From the NCBI RefSeq assembly GCF_900108225.1, contig NZ_FNUZ01000004.1, forward strand, positions 349,360-413,359: DNA of 64,000 bases. The letters are read 5' to 3'. Under the pieces are notes generated by a model, which did not search any database, was not told the DNA's origin, and saw nothing but the letters and a program-made list of their open reading frames with translations. The translations under genes were made by a program, and so were the position numbers. Numbering within the stretch: position 1 is the first letter of the stretch; every line of letters starts with the position of its first letter. Of this stretch, positions 37,066-47,022 are shown one piece after another. The DNA comes from Thalassococcus halodurans (GTDB lineage Bacteria; Pseudomonadota; Alphaproteobacteria; Rhodobacterales; Rhodobacteraceae).

Positions 37066-37749
37066 TCAGGTCTCCGACCAGAGGCGAATAAGGTTGTGAT
37101 AGATCCCCGTCAGGCGAACGACCTCGGGGTCGTCGGCACCGGCGCGGCCGGCGAGGGTCTGAATGGTTTGATCCAGATCGAACAGGATCGTGCGTTGGGC
37201 GTTGTCGCGGACCATGCTTTGCAGCCAGAAAAACGACGAAACGCGTGCACCCTTTGTGACGGGCGTCACCTCGTGCAACGAGGTCGAGGGGTAAAGAACC
37301 ATGTCACCGGCAGGCAGTTTGACCTCTTGGGTGCCATAGTGATCCTCGACCACCAGAACACCGCCGTCATAGTCGTCCGGATCGGAAAGAAAGACTGTCA
37401 TCGACAGATCGGTGCGCAGACGTTCCTGCGTCAGCGGGTTCACGCGGATCGCGTTGTCCACGTGCATGCCGAATGTCTCGCCGCTTTCGTAGCGGTTGAA
37501 CATCGGCGGCAGAATTTTCGAGGGCAGGGCGGCGGACAGAAACAGCGGATTGGCTGTCAGCGCCTGCAAGATGCGTTGCCCCAAAGCCTGGGCAACATCG
37601 CCGGTGGGAGGAAGCTGGCGATTGTTTTTAACACTTGCGGATTGCGCACCTGCGGTGGTTTTGCCGTCGTCCCAATCGGCAGCATCCAGCATCTTTCTAA
37701 ACTCGGTGACCTCTTCGCGGGTCAGGACATTGGGGATCGTGATCAGCAT
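37066..37749 (-). CDS. piuC: Fe(II)/2-oxoglutarate-dependent hydroxylase, PiuC/YbiX family
   Basis: A 227-residue PKHD-type dioxygenase. The iron ligands are in GMHVDNAIR (H-x-D) and [15 protein letters not shown] (distal His, with Arg for 2-oxoglutarate). It is found next to Fiu-type catecholate receptors in E. coli (ybiX) and Pseudomonas (piuC), and the same pairing is seen here. The substrate in the cell is not established. ATG at 37749 follows GGAG; an upstream in-frame ATG lacks such a site. Confidence 0.92.
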   Translation of the reverse strand: MLITIPNVLTREEVTEFRKMLDAADWDDGKTTAGAQSASVKNNRQLPPTGDVAQALGQRILQALTANPLFLSAALPSKILPPMFNRYESGETFGMHVDNAIRVNPLTQERLRTDLSMTVFLSDPDDYDGGVLVVEDHYGTQEVKLPAGDMVLYPSTSLHEVTPVTKGARVSSFFWLQSMVRDNAQRTILFDLDQTIQTLAGRAGADDPEVVRLTGIYHNLIRLWSET

Positions 37750-37828
37750 GGGCAACTCCGGTTGGAAAGACGGGGAAATGGAAACAGGCGACACGGATGC
37801 CGCCTGCCTCCGAGGGAAAGGATATTCC

Positions 37829-40297
37829 TTAGAACTTCATATCCAGCGCGACCCATGCCTCGCGGCCCGGAGCCACGTAGGTGAAGGGTTCGCCAGAGCG
37901 GTAGGCGGTGTCGTAATAGACTTCGTCTGTTGCGTTCTTGACGCCGAAACGAATGTCCATTTTGTCCGACAGGTCATAAGAGCCCACCAGATCAAAGCTC
38001 CAGTAGGACGGCAGGAAGTTGTCGTTGGGCGTAAGCGAGCCCAGCTTGACCTTGCCTTTCCAGTTGGACTGAACACCCAGCATCAGACGGTCGTTGACAT
38101 CATATGTCGTCAGCAGGTTGAACTGCTGATGCGCGATCGTCGCAAGCTCTTTGCCGATGTTATCCTCTGTTGCCGATTCAAGGATTTCGCTTTCCATGAA
38201 GACGGCACCACCATAAAGGCCGACGCGATCAATCTTACCCGCGACGCCCAGTTCAATTCCGCGCAAGCGGTATTCCAGCGTGTCTGTCGTGACCGGCGAG
38301 AATCGTGGGCCAGTGTCCTCGCGTGCGTTTTGCTTGGTCGTCTGGAACAGGGCTGCCGTCAGAAGCAGGTGATCTGTCAGTTCGTACTTTGCGCCGATTT
38401 CGTAAGCGATGTTACGTTCCGGCTTCAGGTTTTCACCGTTGGCATCCAGACCGGCATAATAGCCGCCGCCCGCCGCGATTTCCTGACCCATCGGGTTGGT
38501 CGATGTCGCAACCGCACCGTAGATCGACAGATCTTCACGCGGTTTCCATGTCAGGCCAAGGTTGCCGTTCCACATGGTGTCTGTACGCGACAGGTTCACA
38601 CCGGCGCTGGTTTCGCGGTTGATGTCGTAGTGATCCACGCGGATGCCTGCGTTCACGATCCACTGGGGATTGATCTCGATCTGGTCCGAGAAATAGGCGG
38701 ACACGGTGGTCACGTCTGTTTCGGTTTTGGCGTAGTTCCGCTCGGGCATATTGCCGTCAAAGCAAACGTCAGGGTTTGGATTAACCACGTCAACGGTACA
38801 GCCGCGTGCGCCTGTGGGATAGTCTTCGGTCGAACCCGGATAGGCGTCGGCCATGACCCATTCTTTTTGCAGCAACAGACCCGCGACGTAGTTGTGCGAA
38901 TAGCCGCCCCAGTCTGCCTGACCGGACAGCTCGGTGGTGTTCGAAAGAACGTCAGTGACCTGATATTTGGACTTGTCCCGAATGCCGGTGGTCCAATCCT
39001 CGGGGTTGGTCGAGCCGTTTTCGGTCACGCTGCCGGGGGCTGTCAGAACGTAGTCGTTCACTGTTTCAGACGCGCGCAGCGTGTTCGTAAGTTTCAGGTT
39101 GTTGTTGATGTCCCATGTCAGACGACCGGTCGCGACATGGCGCGTCGCTTTCTGGAAGTCGCGCTCGGGGATGCCATAGAACGTGCTGCGGTCGACGCCG
39201 AATTCCGTCACCGGACCACGGGCGCCGTTCGGGCCAGCGGTTGTGTAGGGAACACCCCAATCGGGCATCTGATCGAATTCGCTGAACGAATAGGACGCGT
39301 CCAGCGTGATCGCGTCGGTCAGTTTATAGCGCAGCGCACCGGCAAGACCTGTGCGGTTGTCATAGACATGGTCACGACCGGCAACGTTGCCTTCCTGACG
39401 CATACCGTTGAAACGCAGTTGCAGACGGTCGTCATAGGCCACGTTGATGTCCGCGGTTGTGCGGATGGTGCCAGCACTGGTGAACTCCAACGAATATTTC
39501 TGGAAATCAACATCTTGCGGCTGTTTCGTGGCGATGTTGATTGTGCCGCCCGTTGCGCCACGGCCGCCAACAGAACCGGACGGGCCTTTCAGAACTTCGA
39601 CCTGTTCGGTGTCAAAGGTTTCGCGAACCGAGGTTCCGGGATCGCGGACACCATCGACATAGACGTCGTTGTTGGCTTTGAAGCCACGGATATAGATGTT
39701 GTCACCGTACGCGTTGCCACCCTCACCAAAGCCAAGGGACATGCCGGGCGTGTGGCGCGCGATTTCGCGGATCGAGGTTGTTTGCGTGGTTTCCAGCGTT
39801 TCTTTGCTGATCGCGGTGACTGTGCGCGGCATATCTGCGACGTCGCCGATCAGTTTCGAGTTGGTCAGCGTGTTGATTTTGAACGGCGCATCAGGGTCGG
39901 CGTTCGGGTTGGTGCCGGCACTCGCCTGACGGGCGGCTTCTGCTGCAGCAGCCTCGGCTGCAAGGCGCTCGGCCTCTGCGGCCTCTTCTGCGGCACAGAC
40001 AGGGGTGCCTGCCAGTTCAGGTGTACACACCTGCGGTGCTGCCGGTGCCTGACGCGCAACTGTTGTGCGACGCGGCGCGGGTGCGCTGCGGACCGGGGCG
40101 GGCGCGGGTGCTTCGGTTGTTTGCACGTCGACTGTCGGCAGAACGATCACGCCGTCGGTTGCGTCCTGAGCGGCAACGGAGCCTGCCAAAAGCGAAACGG
40201 CACAAGCGGTCGCCAAAGGCGCGACAGTGCGGCGGGCAAGTGGATCGGATGCGGGCGCGCAGGTTTGCGCGCCCCGCATGCGGAGCGATTTAGTCAT
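37829..40297 (-). CDS. TonB-dependent siderophore receptor, Fiu-like
   Basis: An 822-residue outer-membrane receptor with a signal peptide ending near AGSVAAQ (43-44), a TonB-box-like VIVLPTVDV (50-58), an unusual Pro/Ala/Glu-rich linker with two Cys (about 60-138), then plug domain ([62 protein letters not shown]) and 22-strand barrel ending in WVALDMKF with terminal Phe. The PiuC and ExbBD-TonB genes downstream complete the uptake system. Catecholate siderophores are the likely ligands by family. ATG at 40297 follows GGGGGA. Iron control is expected; a TTGAC repeat lies upstream. Confidence 0.92.
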   Translation of the reverse strand: MTKSLRMRGAQTCAPASDPLARRTVAPLATACAVSLLAGSVAAQDATDGVIVLPTVDVQTTEAPAPAPVRSAPAPRRTTVARQAPAAPQVCTPELAGTPVCAAEEAAEAERLAAEAAAAEAARQASAGTNPNADPDAPFKINTLTNSKLIGDVADMPRTVTAISKETLETTQTTSIREIARHTPGMSLGFGEGGNAYGDNIYIRGFKANNDVYVDGVRDPGTSVRETFDTEQVEVLKGPSGSVGGRGATGGTINIATKQPQDVDFQKYSLEFTSAGTIRTTADINVAYDDRLQLRFNGMRQEGNVAGRDHVYDNRTGLAGALRYKLTDAITLDASYSFSEFDQMPDWGVPYTTAGPNGARGPVTEFGVDRSTFYGIPERDFQKATRHVATGRLTWDINNNLKLTNTLRASETVNDYVLTAPGSVTENGSTNPEDWTTGIRDKSKYQVTDVLSNTTELSGQADWGGYSHNYVAGLLLQKEWVMADAYPGSTEDYPTGARGCTVDVVNPNPDVCFDGNMPERNYAKTETDVTTVSAYFSDQIEINPQWIVNAGIRVDHYDINRETSAGVNLSRTDTMWNGNLGLTWKPREDLSIYGAVATSTNPMGQEIAAGGGYYAGLDANGENLKPERNIAYEIGAKYELTDHLLLTAALFQTTKQNAREDTGPRFSPVTTDTLEYRLRGIELGVAGKIDRVGLYGGAVFMESEILESATEDNIGKELATIAHQQFNLLTTYDVNDRLMLGVQSNWKGKVKLGSLTPNDNFLPSYWSFDLVGSYDLSDKMDIRFGVKNATDEVYYDTAYRSGEPFTYVAPGREAWVALDMKF

Positions 40298-40619
40298 GTG
40301 GAATGTCCCCCTAGACACAGCAGCCAGCACAGGCTGCAATTCCGAATTTTTATGGAATAGCTGGCGGGCAAGTTCCGGGAGGAGAATCTGCTTGGCTAGC
40401 GGGTTCAGCGCGGCCCTTATTCCTGATCAAAAGAATTAGGTAAAGGTTTTTTGACAAATTTGACGCGTAGAGGCACGCCCAAACGCTTGCGCTTGTGCGG
40501 TTAAGTCAGGTTTTTAAAGGGTCTGCAAAGATATTCAGCAGCGCTTTAACCACCGAATGGTGTTGCGCTGCTGCATCATTTGAACGAATGGCGGTCGCCG
40601 TGTGCAAGCGGCTGACGCT
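40298..40619 (-). promoter_or_regulatory. Upstream region of the iron operon
   Basis: A 322-base gap between the iron operon and the end of the formate dehydrogenase operon. AT-rich at 40420-40465, where TTGAC-AAAT-TTGAC (40451-40464) surrounds an eight-base palindrome CAAATTTG. It may be an iron-responsive operator, but I cannot assign it to Irr, RirA or IscR by eye. No gene is seen. Confidence 0.35.
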
Positions 40620-40775
40620 TTACGGGCGGTACGAACCTTCTGGTCCGGCCCCGCCGACTCGGACAGACGGGCTGGCTGTCGTGTCTGCGGAAGAAAAGCC
40701 GATGGCGTGTAGGCCATAGTATGCACCGACGGCAATCAGAATTGCTGCTGCGAAACCTGTAAACATGACTTTCAT
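40620..40775 (-). CDS. 51-residue single-helix membrane protein, last gene of the formate dehydrogenase operon
   Basis: A short open frame starting with ATG that overlaps the stop of the WD40-cytochrome gene by four bases (ATGA). The product begins MKVMFTGFAAAILIAVGAYY, a helix of about 20 residues, followed by an Ala/Ser/Gly/Pro tail ending PEGSYRP. I recognise no family. Translational coupling to a periplasmic cytochrome suggests a small inner-membrane partner or assembly factor. The overlap and the helix make it a likely real gene despite the length. Confidence 0.65.
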   Translation of the reverse strand: MKVMFTGFAAAILIAVGAYYGLHAIGFSSADTTASPSVRVGGAGPEGSYRP

Positions 40776-42073
40776 TTTTGTGTCTCCTCGGGTGCCGTTT
40801 CACGGCGCAGATAGGCGATAAGATCGGACCTGTCCTCGGCGCCGGTGATCCTTTGCATAGGCATCTTTGTACCTGGTACATAGTGCTCGGGTCCGATGTC
40901 GAACAGGGCGTCAATGGTGTCTTCGTCCCAGATCACGTCAGATCCGTTCAAAGCATCGGAATAGGTGTAATCCTGAACCGTTCCCGCCTGACGTCCGAAT
41001 AGCCCGTATAGCGTGGGCCCAGCCCGCCGTGCGCTGCCGGGGCTCAGGGTGTGACAGACCGAACATTTCCGTTTGAACTGGCGTTCGCCATTTGGCACCG
41101 CGTCCGGATCGGTAAGAAAGCTACGGTTGGCAGTATCCATCGGGGCGGCCTCATTGATGGCGGCAAGCGGCCACGAATGAACCTTGTCGTCCAATCCTGT
41201 GGCAAGAATGGATGTGCCGTCAGTCGAAAAGGCCAGCCCCCAGATCGGACCATGGGTAGTGGCGCGGAAATCCTGAATGATGCGCCAGTCCGTGGTATCC
41301 ACGACCATGATATAGCCTTCGCCATCACCGACCGCGATTTTGTCAGTGGTCTTGGTGGCTTCCAGTGCCAGAATGGGGCGCCGGTCTGCGGACAGATCGC
41401 GCAGCGCCTCGCCTGTGTCAGGTGAAATGATGCGCGTGACTCCATCAACCGCCCCGTAGGCCAGCCAAGCGTCATTGGCCGCCAAGGCAATTTCGTTCAA
41501 CCCAAATCCGTGATCCACCAGTCTGGTGATCTCGGTTTTTCCAGTCACATCCCAAATCCGCAGGCTACCGTCTGCAGAGGCCGAATACAGGCGTGTCCCA
41601 TCGGCAGAAAAGGCCACGTCGTTCACCGGCCCGTCGTGATCGGTTAGAAAGCTCGGGCCTGATCCATCAAGCGGCCAAAGACCAATCGTGCCATCCCAAC
41701 TGGCGCTGGCGACCAGTGTTCGGTCCGGACTGACGGCCAGTGACATCACCTTGCCTTTGTGTCCTTGCCAAACGGATTTGCTATTGTCGGTCAGGTTCCA
41801 CATGATGAGGGTGAAGTCGTCGCTGGCCGATACGAGAGTGTCTTCATTGACAAAGGCCACGGTGTTGACCGCGGCCTCGTGTCCGTCAAACCAGTGCGGC
41901 TCTTGGTTGATCCAAAGACCGACAGCATTGTCAAAGCTGGCAGTTGCGATTTGCCCGTCAGGGAACACCGTCACCGACATCACCGGACCGCCGTGACCGT
42001 CGAGCGTGTAATAGCTGTCCTCGGCCGAAACCGAGGACGCGATTAACGCGGCGATCAGTGCGATGCGGCGCAT
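40772..42073 (-). CDS. WD40-repeat beta-propeller fused to a class I cytochrome c
   Basis: A 433-residue periplasmic protein: signal peptide (to about 17), six or seven WD40-like blades (SADGTRLYSASADGSLRIWD is one) up to about residue 305, and a cytochrome c domain with heme motif C337-SV-C340-H341 and distal Met probably in GTKMPMQRI. It is one base before translational overlap with the small membrane gene and three bases after the gamma subunit gene. It could accept electrons from the formate dehydrogenase or dock it to a partner oxidase; no direct evidence. Confidence 0.88.
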   Translation of the reverse strand: MRRIALIAALIASSVSAEDSYYTLDGHGGPVMSVTVFPDGQIATASFDNAVGLWINQEPHWFDGHEAAVNTVAFVNEDTLVSASDDFTLIMWNLTDNSKSVWQGHKGKVMSLAVSPDRTLVASASWDGTIGLWPLDGSGPSFLTDHDGPVNDVAFSADGTRLYSASADGSLRIWDVTGKTEITRLVDHGFGLNEIALAANDAWLAYGAVDGVTRIISPDTGEALRDLSADRRPILALEATKTTDKIAVGDGEGYIMVVDTTDWRIIQDFRATTHGPIWGLAFSTDGTSILATGLDDKVHSWPLAAINEAAPMDTANRSFLTDPDAVPNGERQFKRKCSVCHTLSPGSARRAGPTLYGLFGRQAGTVQDYTYSDALNGSDVIWDEDTIDALFDIGPEHYVPGTKMPMQRITGAEDRSDLIAYLRRETAPEETQK

Positions 42074-42076
42074 CGG

Positions 42077-43282
42077 TTATTCGGCGGGCGTGGCGCTTTC
42101 CTTACCTTGCGCCTTTTCCGACAGAACTTCGTCCGCCCAAATCGAATGGTGCTCTTTCGCCCAAGCGACTTCGACTTCACCGTCGCCCATGGCGTCAAAC
42201 GCGCCTTCCATCCCGATCGAGCCGATGTAGATGTGCGCCAGAATGATCGCCATCAGACCAAAGCTGACAATCGCGTGCCAAAGCTGAGACAGCTGCATTT
42301 CCTGATGCGGGGCCAGATCGGTGGGCAAGGGCGCCATGCCGAACCAGCCGGGCACGCCCAAAGCGTTCAGCTTGGCAAATGTCGGGGCGAACAGGTTGAT
42401 TTCGAAGGGGAACAACAGCGACAGGCCGGACACAGAAATCGAGACGCCAAAAACAATCACGGACCAGAAGATCAGCTTTTGACCGGCGTTGAATTTCTTG
42501 GCGGGCGGGTGGCCTTTGCTAAAGATGCCGCCGCCCTTCAAGATCCAGTTGAGATCGGTCCGGTCGGGCAGGTTGTGTACGACCCACATCACAAAGATCA
42601 TCACCAAGGCGATCATAAAGGCCCAGCTGATGTTGTTGTGCACCCATTTCGACGCAATCGCGATTGTCGAAAAGGCTTCGTGACCGAAAGCGGGGATCAG
42701 GAATTTGCGGCCCATCAGGGAAATCAGGCCGGTGATGCCCAGTACGATAAACGAACCGGCCAGCATCCAGTGGCCAAAGCGTTCCCAGTTTGTGAATCGC
42801 AGGATTTTCTGGCCGGTGATCGGGCCGTCGATCCGGATGCGACCACGGATCAGGAAGAAAACCGCAAGCAGGGCAATTGTGCCAAGCAACAGGTAACCGC
42901 CGTATTTGATCAGCGGACCTTGGCGGAACTGAAGCCACGCCATGCCGCTGTCTTGAACCAGTACGCCCGCCGCAGGCGAGCGGGATTGCGTTGTGATATC
43001 GCCGTCATCAAAGCGCAGCGCGCGCCAGAGGTCACTGTCAGAGGCACCGCCGAGGGTGCCGAGCGGGCTTTCCGAGGCCGCAGAGGGATCGACCTTTTGA
43101 CCGGTCAGTTCCGCACGGGCGCTGTCGTCTACCTTAAGACCTTCCTGACGGCGCAGGATGTCTTCCAATGTCGGGGTGACAGATGCGGCAGGGACAGTGT
43201 CGGTGCCAGCCTCTTGCGCTGCGGCAGGCAGGCCGAGGCTGAGGGCGAATACGACAACAAACAGGTGCAGAAAGGTTTTCAT
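42077..43282 (-). CDS. Formate dehydrogenase gamma subunit (cytochrome b556)
   Basis: A 401-residue protein with a signal peptide (MKTFLHLFVVVFALSLGLPAAAQ), a periplasmic/flexible N-terminal region of about 125 residues longer than in E. coli FdnI, then at least five membrane helices with heme-ligand candidates in NWERFGHWMLAG, ASKWVHNNISW and LAHIYIGSIGMEGAF. It anchors the periplasmic alpha-beta dimer and passes electrons to quinone. ATG at 43282 follows GAGGAT. Confidence 0.92.
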   Translation of the reverse strand: MKTFLHLFVVVFALSLGLPAAAQEAGTDTVPAASVTPTLEDILRRQEGLKVDDSARAELTGQKVDPSAASESPLGTLGGASDSDLWRALRFDDGDITTQSRSPAAGVLVQDSGMAWLQFRQGPLIKYGGYLLLGTIALLAVFFLIRGRIRIDGPITGQKILRFTNWERFGHWMLAGSFIVLGITGLISLMGRKFLIPAFGHEAFSTIAIASKWVHNNISWAFMIALVMIFVMWVVHNLPDRTDLNWILKGGGIFSKGHPPAKKFNAGQKLIFWSVIVFGVSISVSGLSLLFPFEINLFAPTFAKLNALGVPGWFGMAPLPTDLAPHQEMQLSQLWHAIVSFGLMAIILAHIYIGSIGMEGAFDAMGDGEVEVAWAKEHHSIWADEVLSEKAQGKESATPAE

Positions 43283-43378
43283 GCGATCCTCATTGGCAGA
43301 ATTTGGGCGGGCAGGGCGCCGCATCGCGTTGGCGGGGCGCACTGAGAATGCAAATGGGGGCCTGTTGCCCCGTGTGGG

Positions 43379-43405
43379 CCAAAGCCGGTGTTGGACCGGC
43401 TTTGG
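43379..43405 (-). repeat. Perfect 11-base-pair hairpin between beta and gamma subunit genes
   Basis: CCAAAGCCGGT with ACCGGCTTTGG around a five-base loop, inside the 145-base gap of the operon. There is no T run on the minus strand, so it is more likely an mRNA-stabilising or processing element than a terminator. Confidence 0.6.
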
Positions 43406-43427
43406 CAATTTCTAATGGAAGAGCGGC

Positions 43428-44021
43428 TTAGCCGTCTTTCTGATCGTAGGCTGTGCCCCAACCCCAAGCACCGGTGCCGAAGCCACGGGCAACAACGCGT
43501 TCGCGATAGATCGCTGAGACCACGTCGCCGTCACCGGCCAGCAGGGCTTTGGTGGAACACATTTCGGCGCAGATCGGCAGTTTGCCTTCTGCAATCCGGT
43601 TGCGACCATACTTCTGGAACTCTTCGGTGCTGTTGTCAGCCTCGGGACCACCGGCGCAGAAGGTACATTTGTCCATCTTGCCGCGGGAACCGAAGTTGCC
43701 AGCCTGCGGGTACTGCGGCGCGCCGAAGGGGCATGCATAGAAGCAGTAACCACAGCCAATGCACAGGTCCTTCGAGTGCAGAACCACACCGTCAGCGGTC
43801 TGGTAGAAGCAGTCTACAGGACAGACGGCCATACAAGGCGCGTCCGAGCAGTGCATACAAGCCACCGAGATCGACCGTTCGCCGGGTGTACCATCCTGGA
43901 TGGTGACCACGCGGCGGCGGTTGATGCCCCAGGGGACCTCATGCTCGTTCTTACAAGCGGTGACGCAAGCGTTGCACTCGATGCAGCGTTCGGCGTCACA
44001 GAGAAATTTAGCGCGTGCCAT
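43428..44021 (-). CDS. Formate dehydrogenase beta subunit (4Fe-4S ferredoxin type)
   Basis: A 197-residue electron-transfer subunit with four Cys groups for four [4Fe-4S] clusters: [14 protein letters not shown] (from Cys13), [30 protein letters not shown], and the KCTFC group with later Cys. No membrane helix is seen, unlike FdnH; it matches the shorter Fdh3B type. It lies 14 bases after the alpha subunit gene. Confidence 0.94.
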   Translation of the reverse strand: MARAKFLCDAERCIECNACVTACKNEHEVPWGINRRRVVTIQDGTPGERSISVACMHCSDAPCMAVCPVDCFYQTADGVVLHSKDLCIGCGYCFYACPFGAPQYPQAGNFGSRGKMDKCTFCAGGPEADNSTEEFQKYGRNRIAEGKLPICAEMCSTKALLAGDGDVVSAIYRERVVARGFGTGAWGWGTAYDQKDG

Positions 44022-44035
44022 AAGTCATCTCCTCC

Positions 44036-46933
44036 TTACGCTGCTACGATTTTGCAAAGAGTCGCTTTCGTCTCTTGCATCTGGGTGACCGAGTCATAGC
44101 CGTAAGTCTGGGCGGTGTTTGTGGATTCACCCAAGACATACGGGTCTGCGCCCTCGGGATAATAGCTTCGGCGATCTTCGCCTTGCCAGTGACCACCAAA
44201 GTGGAAGGGCATGAACGCCACGCCGGGTGCCACACGTTCGGTGACCATCGCCATGACCTTGACCTTACCGCCTTCAGGCCCTTCGACCCAGACCATCGCC
44301 CCGTCACGGACACCAAGGTTGTTCGCGTCACGCGGGTTTACCTCGATGAACATGTCCTGCTGAAGTTCAGCAAGCCACGGGTTCGAACGCGTCTCGTCGC
44401 CGCCGCCTTCGTATTCGACCAGTCGGCCCGATGTCAGGATGATCGGGAAATCTTGCGAGAAATCCTTTTCCTGAATGGACTTGTACATGGTCGGAAGACG
44501 CCAGAACTTCTTGTCCTCGTAGGTCGGATAATCGGCCACAAGGTCGCGACGGTTCGAGTAGAGCGGTTCGCGGTGCAGCGGCACCGGATCCGGGAACGTC
44601 CAGACCACTGCGCGCGCTTTGGCGTTGCCGTAAGGCGCACAGCCGTGCTTGATCGCGACACGCTGGATACCGCCGGACAGGTCGGTTTTCCAGTTGGTCT
44701 TGGGTCCTGCGACAGCGTCGATTGCTGCGCGCTCTTCGTCGGTCAGGTCACCATCCCAGCCCAGATCCATCAGCATTTGCATGGTGAATTCGGGGTAACC
44801 GTCCTGAATTTCGGAACCGACAGGTGCCACACCTTCCGCAAGAAGGTTGTCGCCATCCCGCTCAACGCCAAAGCGTGCGCGGAAGCCCATGCCGCCATCG
44901 GCGACCGGTTTCGAAATGTCATAGAGGTTCGGTGAACCGGGGTGGTTTAGTTCGGGTGTGCCCCAGCTTGGCCACGGCAGACCGTAGTAGTCGCCATCGG
45001 CGGGACCGCCGTTTGCCTTAAGCGTGGTGCGGTCGAACGTGTGCTGGTTTGCCATGTGCAGGCGCAGACGTTCGGGCGACTGACCTGTGTAACCGATCGT
45101 CCACATACCGCGGTTGAATTCGCGGGTGATGTCTTCGATCAGCGGCTCGTCACCGTTCACCTCGATGTTGCGGAAGATACGGTCAGAGAACCCGAACTTA
45201 TCCGCAAACAGCTTCATGATGACGTGGTCAGGCTTGGACTCGAACAGCGGCTCGACAACCTTTTCACGCCACTGCAGCGACCGGTTGGACGCGGTCACAG
45301 AGCCGTAGGTTTCGAACTGCGTACAGGCCGGCAGCAGGTACACACCATCGGTGCGGTCCTGCATGATCGCCGAGACAGTCGGATAAGGGTCAACCACGAC
45401 CAGCATATCCAGCTTTTCCATCGCCGTTTTCATTTCGGTCATACGCGTCTGCGAGTTCGGCGCATGGCCCCACATCACCATCGCCCGCGTGTTGTCGGGC
45501 TGAGAGATGTTTTCCTTGTCTTCCAGAACACCGTCGATCCAGCGACTGACCGGAATACCGGTCATATTCATCATTGGAACGTCGTCCTTGCCCTTATCCG
45601 AGAAGGTCGCATCCGAGAAACGGCCCTTGAGCCAATCCAGATCCTCTTCCCAAACGCGGGCCCAGTGCGCCCAAGAGCCAGCCGACAGGCCATAGTAGCC
45701 CGGCAGGGTATCTGCCAGAACACCAAGGTCTGTTGCGCCTTGAACGTTGTCGTGACCACGGAAGATATTTGTGCCGCCACCGGCTGCACCCATGTTGCCA
45801 AGGGCCAGCTGCAACACACAGTAAGCGCGCGTGTTGTTGTTACCGTTGGTGTGCTGGGTACCACCCATACACCAGATTACGGTGCCGGGACGGTTGTTGG
45901 CCAGCGTACGCGCAACCCGCTCAAGCTGAGAGCCCGGCGTGCCGGTGACGCGCTCAACCTCTTCGGGGTTCCACTTGGCGACTTCTTCCTTGATCTGGTC
46001 CATGCCCCACACGCGGGTGCGGATGAACTCTTTGTCTTCCCAGCCATTCTCAAAAATGTGCCACAGGATACCCCAGACAAGGGCAACGTCCGAACCCGGA
46101 CGGAAGCGGACATATTCGTCGGCGTGGGCTGCGGTGCGCGTGAAACGCGGGTCGCAGACGATCAGTGGCGCGTTGTTCTGTTCCTTGGCCTTCAGCACGT
46201 GAAGCAGGGACACAGGGTGCGCCTCGGCGGGGTTGCCACCGATGATAAAGATCGCACGGCTGTTGTGGATGTCGTTGTACGAGTTCGTCATGGCGCCGTA
46301 GCCCCATGTGTTCGCAACGCCCGCAACCGTCGTCGAGTGACAGATACGCGCCTGATGGTCGACGTTGTTCGTACCCCAATAAGCGGCGAACTTACGATAC
46401 AGGTATGCCTGTTCGTTGTTCGATTTCGCCGAACCCAGCCAATAGACCGAGTCAGGGCCGCTTTCATCGCGGATCGACAGCATCTTGTCGCCGATTTCGT
46501 TGATGGCGTCTTCCCACGACATACGGACCCATTCGCCGTTTTCTTTCTTCATGGGATACTTCAGGCGGCGTTCTCCGTGTGCGTGCTCACGCACCGCCGC
46601 ACCTTTGGCGCAGTGTGCGCCAAGGTTGAACGGGCTGTCCCAGCCGGGCTCTTGCCCGACCCAAACGCCGTTCGACACTTCGGCCACAACAGTACAGCCG
46701 ACAGAACAATGGGTACAAACAGACTTTACCGTCTCAACCGCGCCGTTGACGGCTTGCTGAGCGCTGGCTTGTGTAACAGAACCTGCGGTGGCGCTAATGG
46801 CGGCAAGACCGCCAATCGCCAATCCTGAGCCGCGCAAGAACGCGCGACGGTCGACGGACGAGTTCGCAACATCGGCCATCAGGCCGGTGCGTTGGGCTCG
46901 TTTCGTGACCGTATTGGTCTTTTTCCTGAGCAT
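44036..46933 (-). CDS. Formate dehydrogenase alpha subunit, Mo/W-bis-MGD, Cys type
   Basis: A 965-residue periplasmic catalytic subunit oxidising formate to CO2. It has a Tat signal (SSVDRRAFLRGSGLAIGG), a [4Fe-4S] site C73-x2-C76-x3-C80-x27-C108, the active-site Cys198 in RICHSTTVAGV at the position where E. coli FdhN has selenocysteine, and the C-terminal MGD-binding beta-barrel domain. Molybdenum or tungsten is held by two pterins. GGAGG precedes the ATG. The Tat, TorD and DUF3305/3306 genes upstream are in the same run. Confidence 0.95.
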   Translation of the reverse strand: MLRKKTNTVTKRAQRTGLMADVANSSVDRRAFLRGSGLAIGGLAAISATAGSVTQASAQQAVNGAVETVKSVCTHCSVGCTVVAEVSNGVWVGQEPGWDSPFNLGAHCAKGAAVREHAHGERRLKYPMKKENGEWVRMSWEDAINEIGDKMLSIRDESGPDSVYWLGSAKSNNEQAYLYRKFAAYWGTNNVDHQARICHSTTVAGVANTWGYGAMTNSYNDIHNSRAIFIIGGNPAEAHPVSLLHVLKAKEQNNAPLIVCDPRFTRTAAHADEYVRFRPGSDVALVWGILWHIFENGWEDKEFIRTRVWGMDQIKEEVAKWNPEEVERVTGTPGSQLERVARTLANNRPGTVIWCMGGTQHTNGNNNTRAYCVLQLALGNMGAAGGGTNIFRGHDNVQGATDLGVLADTLPGYYGLSAGSWAHWARVWEEDLDWLKGRFSDATFSDKGKDDVPMMNMTGIPVSRWIDGVLEDKENISQPDNTRAMVMWGHAPNSQTRMTEMKTAMEKLDMLVVVDPYPTVSAIMQDRTDGVYLLPACTQFETYGSVTASNRSLQWREKVVEPLFESKPDHVIMKLFADKFGFSDRIFRNIEVNGDEPLIEDITREFNRGMWTIGYTGQSPERLRLHMANQHTFDRTTLKANGGPADGDYYGLPWPSWGTPELNHPGSPNLYDISKPVADGGMGFRARFGVERDGDNLLAEGVAPVGSEIQDGYPEFTMQMLMDLGWDGDLTDEERAAIDAVAGPKTNWKTDLSGGIQRVAIKHGCAPYGNAKARAVVWTFPDPVPLHREPLYSNRRDLVADYPTYEDKKFWRLPTMYKSIQEKDFSQDFPIILTSGRLVEYEGGGDETRSNPWLAELQQDMFIEVNPRDANNLGVRDGAMVWVEGPEGGKVKVMAMVTERVAPGVAFMPFHFGGHWQGEDRRSYYPEGADPYVLGESTNTAQTYGYDSVTQMQETKATLCKIVAA

Positions 46934-47022
46934 GTTTCCCTCCGAATGCTAGCAGGGTTAACCCCTTTGATGCTGGCTACGCGGCGCGCGTCATGGCGCG
47001 ACACGGGTCTTTTGGGCTGCGC

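Noticed and set aside
37496..40360. A 954-codon open frame on the plus strand
   Set aside because: It lies opposite the TonB-dependent receptor and PiuC. The receptor has signal peptide, plug and barrel motifs and a ribosome site, while the plus frame has no recognisable domain. Long antisense frames are expected with this codon use.
45041..46828. A 595-codon open frame on the plus strand
   Set aside because: It is opposite the formate dehydrogenase alpha gene, which has all cofactor motifs; the plus frame has none.
44036..46933. Selenocysteine in the formate dehydrogenase alpha subunit
   Set aside because: The frame has no in-frame TGA before its stop, and the active-site position is Cys198 in RICHSTT.
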